Shown here: positions 12,386 to 19,091 of the stretch, piece after piece | How the letters are laid out: each line of letters begins with the position of its first letter | Numbering within the stretch: position 1 is the first letter of the stretch | NCBI GenBank assembly: GCA_015490435.1 | Contig: WFXV01000018.1 | Span: forward strand, 1 to 25,194 | Length of the DNA: 25,194 nucleotides | DNA from: Thermaceae bacterium | Lineage (GTDB): Bacteria > Deinococcota > Deinococci > Deinococcales > Marinithermaceae | Reading direction: 5' to 3' | Translations under genes and position numbers: made by a program | Notes under the pieces: model-generated | Seen by the model: only the letters and a program-made list of their open reading frames with translations | What the model was told of the DNA's origin: nothing | The model's database searches: none

Positions 12386-13215
12386 GGGAGGCCGAGCTCT
12401 ACGTTGAGGACGTGGGGCCCCTCGATGCGCCGGTCCTGGTCACGGTGCACGGCGGTCCCGGGGGTTCCTCCCACGCGTTTCGGGCGTTTTTGGGGGAGGA
12501 GCTCTCCGACTACCGGGTGCTCTACGTCGACCAGCGGGGCGGGGGGCGGAGCCCCCGGCTGCCCGAGGATCCCCGCCTCTTCACCATCGACGCCTTGGTC
12601 GAGGACCTCGAGGACCTGCGCCACGCCCTCGGCATCGAGCGCTGGACGCCGCTCGCCCAGGGTTTCGGCGCGGTGGTGGCGCTGGAGTACGCCCGCCGCT
12701 TCCCCGGGGCGGTGGACGGGGTGGTGCTGGTTGGCCCCTGGGTGCACTTCCCCTGGCTTTTAAAGCGGCTTTGGCAGAGCCTCACCGAGGCCCCCTTCCC
12801 CGAGGAACCGGAGGAAGCGGCCGAGGCGCTCTTTGCCCAGGTCTCGGTGGAGGAGGCCTTCCGCCGGCTCGCCTTCCCCACCGCCCACGGGCGGATGCAC
12901 TACGAGTGGGTGCAGGACGGCGGCCTTTTGGTGCCGGAGGACGCGGTGCTTCGGATGTTCGCGGCCAACGGGCTCTGGCGCTTCGATTACACCCCTTACC
13001 TACTCGAGCTCCCCCACCGCCCCTTCGTCCTGGTGGGCGACGCCGACGGCACCAGCTACCCGGAGCAGGCGGAGGCGGTGGCCGACCTGGCGGGGGGTGA
13101 GATGATCGTGCTCGAGGGCGCCGGCCACCACCCCTACGTGGACGACCCCGATAGCTTCACCCGCGCCCTCTATCAGGCCCTCGACACCATCTACGCCTTT
13201 ACCGAGGGTTCATAG
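12355..13215 (+). CDS. Alpha/beta hydrolase, proline iminopeptidase-like, lacking the nucleophile Ser
   Basis: A 286-aa protein with the alpha/beta-hydrolase fold. The oxyanion-loop motif VTVHGGPGGSSH (about 25-36) and the YVDQRGGGRSP motif (about 59-69) are those of prolyl iminopeptidases, which remove N-terminal proline from peptides. The nucleophile elbow, normally GxSxG, reads AQGFGAVVALEY, which puts glycine (G103) where serine should be. The likely catalytic acid (D231 in VGDADGTSYP) and histidine (H258 in EGAGHHP) are kept. Peptidase activity is therefore doubtful; it may be a non-catalytic binding protein or use other chemistry. I recall a T. thermophilus proline-iminopeptidase-related protein with the same substitution. 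No signal peptide, so cytoplasmic. Confidence 0.8.
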   Translation: MREEIQLVPVGEAELYVEDVGPLDAPVLVTVHGGPGGSSHAFRAFLGEELSDYRVLYVDQRGGGRSPRLPEDPRLFTIDALVEDLEDLRHALGIERWTPLAQGFGAVVALEYARRFPGAVDGVVLVGPWVHFPWLLKRLWQSLTEAPFPEEPEEAAEALFAQVSVEEAFRRLAFPTAHGRMHYEWVQDGGLLVPEDAVLRMFAANGLWRFDYTPYLLELPHRPFVLVGDADGTSYPEQAEAVADLAGGEMIVLEGAGHHPYVDDPDSFTRALYQALDTIYAFTEGS

Positions 13216-13237
13216 CCGCCGCGTAAAATACCTACCC
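13198..13237 (+). promoter_or_regulatory. Candidate leaderless promoter for ccdA-ccmAB
   Basis: TAAAAT at 13224-13229 is a good -10 hexamer and lies 8 nt before the ccdA ATG, so transcription would start at or next to the start codon. There is no Shine-Dalgarno sequence in between. A weak -35 (TTTACC at 13198-13203) has a 20-nt spacer, longer than ideal. Promoters with the -10 just upstream of the start codon and leaderless mRNAs are common in Deinococcota. Confidence 0.45.
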
Positions 13238-13927
13238 ATGGAGCCCTCGAACCTGAACCTCGTGGCCGCCTTCCTGGGGGGCATGGCGTCTTTCCTGCTC
13301 CCCTGCGTGCTGCCGCTCGTGCCCACCTACCTTCTCTACCTCTCGGGGGAGCGGGGGCGGCCCTTCAAGAACGCGGTCTTCTTCGTGCTCGGGTTCTCGG
13401 TGGTCTTCGTCCTCCTCTTCGGGCTCCCCACCACCCTGCTCGGCAACTGGCTCTACAGCTACAAGGACACCCTCGCCCGGATCGGCGGGGTGCTCTTCAT
13501 CCTCTTTGGCCTCTACATGCTGGGGCTCAGGATCCCGATCCCCTTCCTCTCCGCCGGGGGCGGGGCGGTGGCCGGGTACCAGGGCGACCCCTCCCGGCCC
13601 TTGGGGGCGTTTTTGATGGGGGTGGTGCTGGCGCTCGGCTGGACCCCCTGCATCGGCCCGGTGCTCACCTTGATTCTGGCGCTTGTCTTCAACCAGGGCG
13701 GGTTGCTCGGGCTCGTCTACGTGGTGGCCTACACCCTGGGGCTCGCGGTCCCCTTCCTCCTGGTGGCGCTCTTCACCGACCGGGCGGTGGCCTTCATCCG
13801 GCGGAACGCCCGGGTGGCCCAGTACGTGGAGTACGCTTCGGGGGCGTTCTTGGTCCTGGTGGGGATCGCGATGGTCACTGGCTACTGGGCCCAGGTGAGC
13901 CACTACCTCGCCCGCTTCGGGGTCTGA
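13238..13927 (+). CDS. ccdA: Cytochrome c biogenesis thiol-disulfide transporter CcdA
   Basis: A 229-aa polytopic membrane protein with about six hydrophobic segments. CcdA moves reducing equivalents from cytoplasmic thioredoxin across the membrane to extracytoplasmic thioredoxins (here probably CcmG), which keep apocytochrome haem-binding cysteines reduced. The two redox cysteines are C23 in the FLLPCVLPLVPTY motif of the first helix and C138 in LGWTPCIGPVLTL of the fourth. It is the short CcdA form, without the thioredoxin and N-terminal domains of DsbD. It overlaps ccmA by 1 nt (TGATG), starting the block ccdA-ccmA-ccmB. Its location next to ccm genes supports the specific role. Confidence 0.92.
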   Translation: MEPSNLNLVAAFLGGMASFLLPCVLPLVPTYLLYLSGERGRPFKNAVFFVLGFSVVFVLLFGLPTTLLGNWLYSYKDTLARIGGVLFILFGLYMLGLRIPIPFLSAGGGAVAGYQGDPSRPLGAFLMGVVLALGWTPCIGPVLTLILALVFNQGGLLGLVYVVAYTLGLAVPFLLVALFTDRAVAFIRRNARVAQYVEYASGAFLVLVGIAMVTGYWAQVSHYLARFGV

Positions 13928-14541
13928 TGGCGGCGCTCGTCGAGCTTCAGGGGGTCTGGAAGCGGTTTGCCCGCGACTGGGTCCTGAAAGACGTGAGCCT
14001 TTCGGTCGAGGCCGGCGAGGCGGTGGCTCTCCTCGGCCCGAACGGGGTGGGGAAGACCACGCTGCTCCGGGTCGCGGCCGGCCTTACCCGGCCGCAAAGG
14101 GGCGAGGTCCGGCTTTTTGGCAAGCCGGCGGCGGCGCTCGAGGCGGAGCGGGGGGCGCTGCTTTACGTCGCGAACCCCCCGGCCTTCTACCGCCATCTCT
14201 CCGGCGAGGAGAACCTGAAAAGCTGGCTTTTGCTGCTCGGCAGGCGGGTGCGCCCCGGCGCGGTCGAGGAGGCGATGGCGGCGGTGGGGCTTCCGCTCGC
14301 GCGGCCGGTCCTCGCCTACTCCAGCGGGATGAAGAAAAGGCTCGCCCTCGCCCGGGTCTTCCTCGCCGAGCCCCGGGTGCTGCTCCTCGACGAGCCCGAG
14401 GCCGCCCTCGACGAGGAGGGGCGGAAGCTCCTCTTCGAGGCGATCCGGCGGGTGCGGGAGGGGGGCGGGGCGGTGCTTCTCGCCACTCACGACCGGGCCT
14501 TCGCCGAGGCCGCCGCCGACCGGGGGGTGGTGCTCTCGTGA
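13927..14541 (+). CDS. ccmA: Haem exporter ATP-binding protein CcmA
   Basis: A 204-aa ABC ATPase, as short as typical CcmA. Walker A is GPNGVGKTT (37-45), the signature is YSSGMKKR (131-138, a degenerate LSGGQ), Walker B is VLLLDEP (151-157), and the switch histidine is H188. CcmA works with CcmB and CcmC in the CcmABCD complex, where ATP hydrolysis releases holo-CcmE. The segment usually holding the Q-loop glutamine reads YVANPPAFY and has no Gln, which is odd and might weaken coupling to the permease. Assignment as CcmA rather than a general exporter rests on its place between ccdA and ccmB and on its size. The stop overlaps the ccmB start (GTGA). Confidence 0.88.
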   Translation: MAALVELQGVWKRFARDWVLKDVSLSVEAGEAVALLGPNGVGKTTLLRVAAGLTRPQRGEVRLFGKPAAALEAERGALLYVANPPAFYRHLSGEENLKSWLLLLGRRVRPGAVEEAMAAVGLPLARPVLAYSSGMKKRLALARVFLAEPRVLLLDEPEAALDEEGRKLLFEAIRRVREGGGAVLLATHDRAFAEAAADRGVVLS

Positions 14542-15203
14542 GGCGGATCCTGGCGCTCGCCCTAAGGGACCTTAGGCTCGAGCTCCGGGGCCGCACCGGC
14601 CTCTTCTCGGCGCTTTTCTTCCTGGGGGTGGTGCTTTTGATCCTCGGCTTCGCCCTCGGCCCGGAGGAGGCCGACCTCCGCCGCGCCGCCCCCGGCGTGC
14701 TCTGGGTCGCCCTCGCTTTCGCCGGCAGCCTGCTCGCGGGGAGGGCCTGGGCGGTAGAGGTGGAAAACGACACCCTGGACGACCTCCTCCTCCTCCCCGG
14801 GAGCCGGGAGTGGATCTACTGGGGGAAGTTCCTCTTTCTCTTCGGGCTTTTGTTCTTCGTGAGCCTGCTTCTTCTCCTGTTGGTGGCGGGGATGTTCTAC
14901 CTGCCGCTCTCCCGGGCCCCGGCGCTCCTTTTGACCCTGGTCCTCGGGGCCACCGGCTACGCCGCCGTGGCCACCTTCTACGCCGGGCTCGTGGTCCGGC
15001 TCCCCACCGCCCAGCTCGTGCTCCCGATCCTGGTCTTCTCGGTGGTGGTGCCGGTGATCCTGGCGGCGGTGCGGGCGACGATCGGCCTCGCCGAGGGGGC
15101 GCCGATCGCCGAGATCGCCGCCTGGTGGAAGCTCCTCTTCGTCTTCGACGTCGTCTACCTCACCGCCTCCAGCCTGCTCTTCCCCTTCGTGATCGAGGGC
15201 TAG
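14538..15203 (+). CDS. ccmB: Haem exporter membrane protein CcmB
   Basis: A 221-aa membrane protein with about six transmembrane helices, the standard CcmB size. It starts at GTG 14538, overlapping the ccmA stop by 4 nt. The N-terminal LALRDLRLELRGR stretch and the first-loop WAVEVENDTLDDLLLLPGSRE segment are characteristic of CcmB (the E. coli equivalent has EHRDGTLELLML-like sequence). It is the permease partner of CcmA. This block of the ccm locus stops here: the ccmB stop TAG (15201-15203) overlaps, within a CTAG palindrome, the stop of the convergent - strand gene. ccmC is 4 kb further on, whereas in most System I loci it directly follows ccmB. Confidence 0.9.
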   Translation: MRRILALALRDLRLELRGRTGLFSALFFLGVVLLILGFALGPEEADLRRAAPGVLWVALAFAGSLLAGRAWAVEVENDTLDDLLLLPGSREWIYWGKFLFLFGLLFFVSLLLLLLVAGMFYLPLSRAPALLLTLVLGATGYAAVATFYAGLVVRLPTAQLVLPILVFSVVVPVILAAVRATIGLAEGAPIAEIAAWWKLLFVFDVVYLTASSLLFPFVIEG

Positions 15204-15769
15204 CGGAAGCGGAGGGCAGTCTGGGTCTTAAGCACCGCCTCCTTTAGGGCCTCGAGGTCGTTCGCGAGGTAGATCTCGAAGGCGTCGGCCCGGCCGATCC
15301 GGTGCATCGCCACCATGAAACCGTGGGCGTAAGGCGCGAACTTGGGGTTCGGGGTGAAGGTGCCGGCCGCCGCCCACTCGGCGTTGAAGAGTTTGCGGGC
15401 CTCGAGGCTCGGGTACTCCTTTTCCCGGTAGTGGCCGTCCACCGAAAGCTGGGTTAAAAGGCTTGGGAAGAGCAGGCTGAAGATGTGGTCGGGCTCGGGG
15501 GCCGAGGCGTGGGGGTCGTCGTAGTCGACCTCGATGCGCTTGATCGGGATCACCAGGTAGCGGATCTCGACCCCGGTCTCGGGGTTTTTCACCCGGTAGA
15601 GGTAGTTCAGAATCTCGTTCGGCTCAGGGGGCATCTCGGCGTACCCCTCGGGCCGCTCGTAGACCATCCCGGCCTCGTCCAAGATCTTCTGGAAGAACTC
15701 CCCGGGGCTTGCGGGCGAGGCCGCGAACGCGAGGGCGAGGGCGAAGAGAAGGGCGCTAATCCTTCGCAC
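15200..15769 (-). CDS. Exported protein of unknown function
   Basis: A 189-aa protein starting at GTG 15769. The first ~20 residues (MRRISALLFALALAFAASPA) form a clear Sec signal peptide, with probable cleavage in the AFAASPA region. The mature part is acidic/aromatic, has no cysteines or haem motif, and includes IRYLVIPIKRIEVDYDDPH and a C-terminal FEIYLANDLEALKEAVLK helix. I recognise no family. Its start overlaps the end of the TPR lipoprotein gene by 14 nt, so the two are very likely co-transcribed and coupled, which suggests a shared extracytoplasmic role. It converges on ccmB with a 4-nt overlap of the two stop codons and no terminator between. Confidence 0.75.
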   Translation of the reverse strand: MRRISALLFALALAFAASPASPGEFFQKILDEAGMVYERPEGYAEMPPEPNEILNYLYRVKNPETGVEIRYLVIPIKRIEVDYDDPHASAPEPDHIFSLLFPSLLTQLSVDGHYREKEYPSLEARKLFNAEWAAAGTFTPNPKFAPYAHGFMVAMHRIGRADAFEIYLANDLEALKEAVLKTQTALRFR

Positions 15770-16526
15770 GTTTCCACTCCTCCAAAAGCTCCTTGGCGGT
15801 CTCCTTCCACTCTGAGGGTTTCGCCAGCTCGATGAACTTCTCGAGGTCTCGAATCGCCTCTTCCCGCTTCCCGAGCTGCCACTTGGCCACCGCCCGGTTG
15901 AAGTAGGGGCCGGCGACCTCGGGGGCGAGCTCTGCGGCGCGGTCGAGGTCGGAAAGGGCCTTTTCCGGCTCGCCCGCCTCCAGGTAGAGGGTGCCCCGGT
16001 TGAACCAGGCGGCGATGTGGTGGGGGTCGAGCTCGAGCGCCCGGTTTAGGTCTTTGAGGGCGTCCTCCCGCTGGCCGAAGGCCTTGTAGGCCAGAGCGCG
16101 GTTTACCAGGACGTCGGGGTTTTCGTGGAGCTCGAGGCTTTTCGAGAGGTCGGCGATGGCCTTGGCGTACTCGCCGAGCTCGAGGTAGAGCGCGCCGCGG
16201 ACGGCGTAGAGCGCGGCGCTTTTGGGGTGAGCGGCGATGCCCTGGGCGAGGACCTCGAGCGCCTTCGCGTACTCGCCCCGGGACTGGTGCATCAGCGCCA
16301 CCTTGGCGATCTCGGTGGCGGAGAGGCCGGAGTGGGCGTAGGTCGAGCTGTGGGGCTTGATCGCGCCGGGGGAGAGGGGGCCCGCCTTCTCGTCCGCCCC
16401 CACCACCGGCGGCGCCGCCGGCTCCTCGGCCGCGGGCGGGGCCTTGGGGGTACCCTCGGCGGCCGCCTTCTTCTTGCAGCCGCCCAGGACGAAGACCAAA
16501 AGGAAAGCGAGGAAGAGGTTTTTCAT
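15756..16526 (-). CDS. TPR-repeat lipoprotein
   Basis: A 256-aa protein with a lipoprotein signal: MKNLFLAFLLVFVLGGC, lipobox LGGC with the lipidated cysteine at C17. A Lys/Ala/Pro-rich linker (about 18-60) follows. The rest is a tandem TPR array (about residues 70-240), with repeats such as AALYAVRGALYLELGEYAKA and AAWFNRGTLYLEAGEPEKA. TPR domains bind proteins or peptides, so this may be an extracytoplasmic scaffold, perhaps for the adjacent 12-haem cytochrome or for apocytochrome delivery (inference from context). It is separated from the cytochrome gene by a strong hairpin terminator 47 nt before its ATG, so it probably has its own promoter, which I could not identify confidently. Confidence 0.85.
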   Translation of the reverse strand: MKNLFLAFLLVFVLGGCKKKAAAEGTPKAPPAAEEPAAPPVVGADEKAGPLSPGAIKPHSSTYAHSGLSATEIAKVALMHQSRGEYAKALEVLAQGIAAHPKSAALYAVRGALYLELGEYAKAIADLSKSLELHENPDVLVNRALAYKAFGQREDALKDLNRALELDPHHIAAWFNRGTLYLEAGEPEKALSDLDRAAELAPEVAGPYFNRAVAKWQLGKREEAIRDLEKFIELAKPSEWKETAKELLEEWKRAKD

Positions 16527-16573
16527 GGCGTCTCCAGCGGTTCTAGCATGGCACCTCGGCGATGATTTCTGTG

Positions 16574-16603
16574 AAAAGGGGCCGGCCTCGGCCGGCCCCT
16601 TTT
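16574..16603 (-). terminator. Terminator after the 12-haem cytochrome gene
   Basis: A 30-nt perfect palindrome with AAAAGGGGCCGGCC (16574-16587), TC, then GGCCGGCCCCTTTT (16590-16603). Read on the - strand it is a GC-rich hairpin followed by TTTT, 13 nt after the cytochrome stop. Because it has an A-run on one side and a T-run on the other it could act in both directions, but no + strand gene feeds into it. Confidence 0.85.
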
Positions 16604-16616
16604 CGCCCCTTGGGGC

Positions 16617-18989
16617 CTATTCCTTCGACTTCATGTACTCGATCAGCATCTTGTGCATCAGGTCGATGTGCTGCACGTCGTTCAGCGTGCCCGGGGTGCT
16701 GACCTTCTCCCAGACCTTGGGGTTGGTCATCTCCTTGTGGCAGCCCATGCAGAGCCCGGTGCGGTCCATGCCGTCTCGGACCGACTTGGGCAAGGACCGC
16801 GAGAGCGGCCAGTGGGTGCCCACGGTCTGGACCTGGAAGCCGGTCTTGGGATCGACGATCGTGGACCAATCCCACTTCAGGTCGGGGATCGCCGGGATCT
16901 GCACCTGGTACTTGCCGGGGATGACCTTGCCGGTGCGGGCGTCGATCAGGTCCTCGACGATGTCTTCGGCGTACTTGGTCTGGAAGATGTTCTTGTTGAT
17001 GCCGTAGCCCAGCGTCTTGGGGTTGTTGTGGCAGGACTCGCAGGAGCGGGCCTGGGCCAGCGCCGAGTGCGGCTGCGCCGGGGCCATGTCGATCGCCAGC
17101 GGGATGAAGGACTGCCCGAGCTGCTTGGCCTCGTCAGGGCTGCGGGCGATCACGTTGTGGGCGATGGTCTTGCCCTCGCGGTCGATCACCGTGTAGACCA
17201 CCTGGCAGCCGGGCATCAGCGGGGTCACGCGGCCCTCGCCGTTGATGCCGAGGACCGGGTCCTCCCAGCGCAGGTAGGAGCGGGACTCGCTGGCCTTACC
17301 CGGACGCTTCGGCCCGTGGGTGCCCAAGGGGCTCTCGGCGGTCTGGCCGGACTCATCGTGCTGGGTGCCGCCCGCCACCCAGTCGGTGTCGGACTTGCCG
17401 CCGGAGTAGTCGACCTTGACGTGGCAGCCGTAGCACTGGGGCACCCAGGAGGCGTGGCAGGCGTAGCACTCGAGGTCGTCCACGTGCTTCTTCACGCTCG
17501 CCATCGCCACCTTGGCGTCCGGGGTCTTCCAGGCGTTCTTCAGGTTGATGTCCTTGAGGATCGGCACCACGAAGTCGGCCCCGGTCGCCGAGTGGAGGAT
17601 GACCTGATCGCCCTTCTTCACCACGTTGCCCATGGGGTTGCCGCGGGCGGTGAGCAGGTAGCCGTCCTCGGCGGGGTAGACGGTGGCGAAGGCCTGGGTC
17701 TCGGGAAGCAGCGTCTTGGTCAGGCCGCGGGACTTATCCGAGAGCTTCCGGCCGAACTCCTCGCCGTAGCCGATCGGGAGCTCCCAGGGGTACTTCTCGG
17801 CGGTGCCGTGGCAGTCCTGGCACTCGATCTCGACCTGGGCCAGGGTGGTGGCGAAGATGTTGCCGTCGCCGTGCATGTCGATGGTGGTGTGGCAGTCCTG
17901 GCAGAGCATCCCGCCGTTGCCCGAGACCCCGCGGTGGTGCACGTCGTCGGCGATGAAGAGGTACTTCTTGGTGTGGAGCTTGGGCTGCTTGCCGCCCTTT
18001 TCGTTATAGGGCGTGCCGTAGGGGAACTCCATCAAGCCCTGGAAGGTGACGCCGATCCGCTTGCCCCGGTTGTGGCAGGAGTTGCAGGTCTCCACCGGGA
18101 TCCCGGAGTAGACCAGGTCGTGCACCTTGACCTTGGACTTCCGGGTGGCCTGGATCTGGTGGGTGAGCATGTGGCCGTGCTCGTCCTTCGGGATCGTGGG
18201 ATCGTTGCCCTCGTAGAAGCCCTCGTTGGAGTAGGGGATGTGGCAGGCCGAGCAGCCCATGCCCCGCCAGTCGCCGCGCTTCTCGCGGCCCTTCACGCCC
18301 ACGTGGCAGCGCTGGCACTGCTGCCGCTGGTAGGTGATCGCGGCCAGCTTGGGGTCTTTCTCGATCTCCTCGACCGAGGGATCGGGGATCTGCTTGAGCT
18401 CGTCGGGGAAGGCCTGGGGGTACATCTTCTTGAGCTCAAGCATGTACTTCTTGTAGGTCTCGGTGCCCACCTGGGGGACCGGCCCGTCGGTGTCCTTGAC
18501 GTCGTAGTTGCCGTAGGGGGTGCGGCCGTCCCAGGTCTCGGAAAAGCCCCAGGTGTGGAGGTTGCCCTGGATCTTCCCGGCCTCGGTCTGCATCAGCGAG
18601 AGGTTGAGCCGGTAGGCGTAGCCGGGGTGGCACTGCCCACAGGTGTTCTCGGCGATCCAGATCGAGCCGGGGTCGGGGTAGAAGGTCTTGGGGCCCCGCC
18701 CGTTTTTGAACATCTCGGGCGCGCCCTGGTGGGCTTCCTCCTTGGTGAGGCCCTTGGGGTTGCCGCCGTGGCAGACGGTACACCCGGCGGGGTCCCCGGC
18801 CGCGGCGCCGAGGGCCTTGATCTGCATCATCATCGGGGAGTCGGGGGCGCGGATGTCCTCGATCCCCTCGTGGCAGCTCAAACAGCCCTTCTGGACCGCG
18901 ACCTCGGGGCTGACCTTCTCCGGCACGCCCTGGGCGAGGACGAAGCCGAGGAGAAGGGCGAGCCCCAAAGCGCCAATACGTTGCCTCAT
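16617..18989 (-). CDS. Secreted dodecahaem cytochrome c
   Basis: A 790-aa protein starting at ATG 18989, which has GGGAGGTGA as Shine-Dalgarno and gives a signal peptide (MRQRIGALGLALLLGFVLAQG). The frame is open 16 codons upstream, but that extension lacks signal character. Twelve CxxCH haem motifs begin at C36, C70, C117, C225, C246, C302, C363, C390, C508, C519, C650 and C747. They are spread over the chain with two haem-free stretches (about 395-507 and 524-649) that may be beta domains. There is no C-terminal anchor, so it is probably periplasmic or extracellular. Recurrent segments such as GCSACHIPYSNEGFY and VETCNSCHNRGKRIGVTFQG recall large multihaem cytochromes of metal-reducing bacteria, from memory only; I cannot name the family or acceptor. 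Maturation surely needs the flanking Ccm system. Confidence 0.9.
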   Translation of the reverse strand: MRQRIGALGLALLLGFVLAQGVPEKVSPEVAVQKGCLSCHEGIEDIRAPDSPMMMQIKALGAAAGDPAGCTVCHGGNPKGLTKEEAHQGAPEMFKNGRGPKTFYPDPGSIWIAENTCGQCHPGYAYRLNLSLMQTEAGKIQGNLHTWGFSETWDGRTPYGNYDVKDTDGPVPQVGTETYKKYMLELKKMYPQAFPDELKQIPDPSVEEIEKDPKLAAITYQRQQCQRCHVGVKGREKRGDWRGMGCSACHIPYSNEGFYEGNDPTIPKDEHGHMLTHQIQATRKSKVKVHDLVYSGIPVETCNSCHNRGKRIGVTFQGLMEFPYGTPYNEKGGKQPKLHTKKYLFIADDVHHRGVSGNGGMLCQDCHTTIDMHGDGNIFATTLAQVEIECQDCHGTAEKYPWELPIGYGEEFGRKLSDKSRGLTKTLLPETQAFATVYPAEDGYLLTARGNPMGNVVKKGDQVILHSATGADFVVPILKDINLKNAWKTPDAKVAMASVKKHVDDLECYACHASWVPQCYGCHVKVDYSGGKSDTDWVAGGTQHDESGQTAESPLGTHGPKRPGKASESRSYLRWEDPVLGINGEGRVTPLMPGCQVVYTVIDREGKTIAHNVIARSPDEAKQLGQSFIPLAIDMAPAQPHSALAQARSCESCHNNPKTLGYGINKNIFQTKYAEDIVEDLIDARTGKVIPGKYQVQIPAIPDLKWDWSTIVDPKTGFQVQTVGTHWPLSRSLPKSVRDGMDRTGLCMGCHKEMTNPKVWEKVSTPGTLNDVQHIDLMHKMLIEYMKSKE

Positions 18990-19008
18990 AGCCCTATCAC
19001 CTCCCAGC

Positions 19009-19027
19009 GGGAAAGCGAAACTTTCCC
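19009..19027 (-). promoter_or_regulatory. Hairpin in the 5' UTR of the 12-haem cytochrome gene
   Basis: GGGAAAG (19009-19015) and CTTTCCC (19021-19027) form a 7-bp stem with a 5-nt loop. On the - strand it lies just upstream of the Shine-Dalgarno sequence and downstream of the proposed -10. It could stabilise the mRNA or modulate ribosome access. There is no T-run on either side. Confidence 0.45.
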
Positions 19028-19038
19028 AACTAGGCAAG

Positions 19039-19044
19039 ATTATG
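19039..19044 (-). promoter_or_regulatory. Candidate -10 element for the 12-haem cytochrome gene
   Basis: On the - strand this reads CATAAT, five of six matches to TATAAT, about 50 nt upstream of the start codon. That would give a 5' UTR of roughly 40 nt carrying the hairpin at 19009-19027. No good -35 hexamer is present at 16-18 nt, so activator dependence is possible. Confidence 0.35.
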
Positions 19045-19077
19045 GGGAAATGAGACTAGGGTAGATGTCCCGATTGT

Positions 19078-19091
19078 GCGATATTCATCGC
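19078..19091. promoter_or_regulatory. Candidate operator, GCGAT-N4-ATCGC
   Basis: A perfect 5+5 inverted repeat with a 4-nt spacer (ATTC) lies in the divergent intergenic region, upstream of the proposed - strand -10. The GAT-N4-ATC core and spacing resemble FNR/CRP-family operators (TTGAT-N4-ATCAA), though the outer bases differ. A redox-responsive regulator here would make sense for a cytochrome and its maturation genes, but this is inference from one short site. Confidence 0.3.

Noticed and set aside
13232..13903. A 223-codon - strand frame opposite ccdA
   Set aside because: Its His/Glu/Gly/Pro-rich composition is the usual antisense pattern of membrane-protein genes in GC-rich DNA; the + strand CcdA is certain.
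16653..19064. An 803-codon + strand open frame opposite the 12-haem cytochrome
   Set aside because: The - strand frame has a signal peptide, a Shine-Dalgarno sequence and twelve CxxCH motifs. The + frame gives Val/Leu/Gly/His-rich sequence without domains and is a codon-bias shadow.
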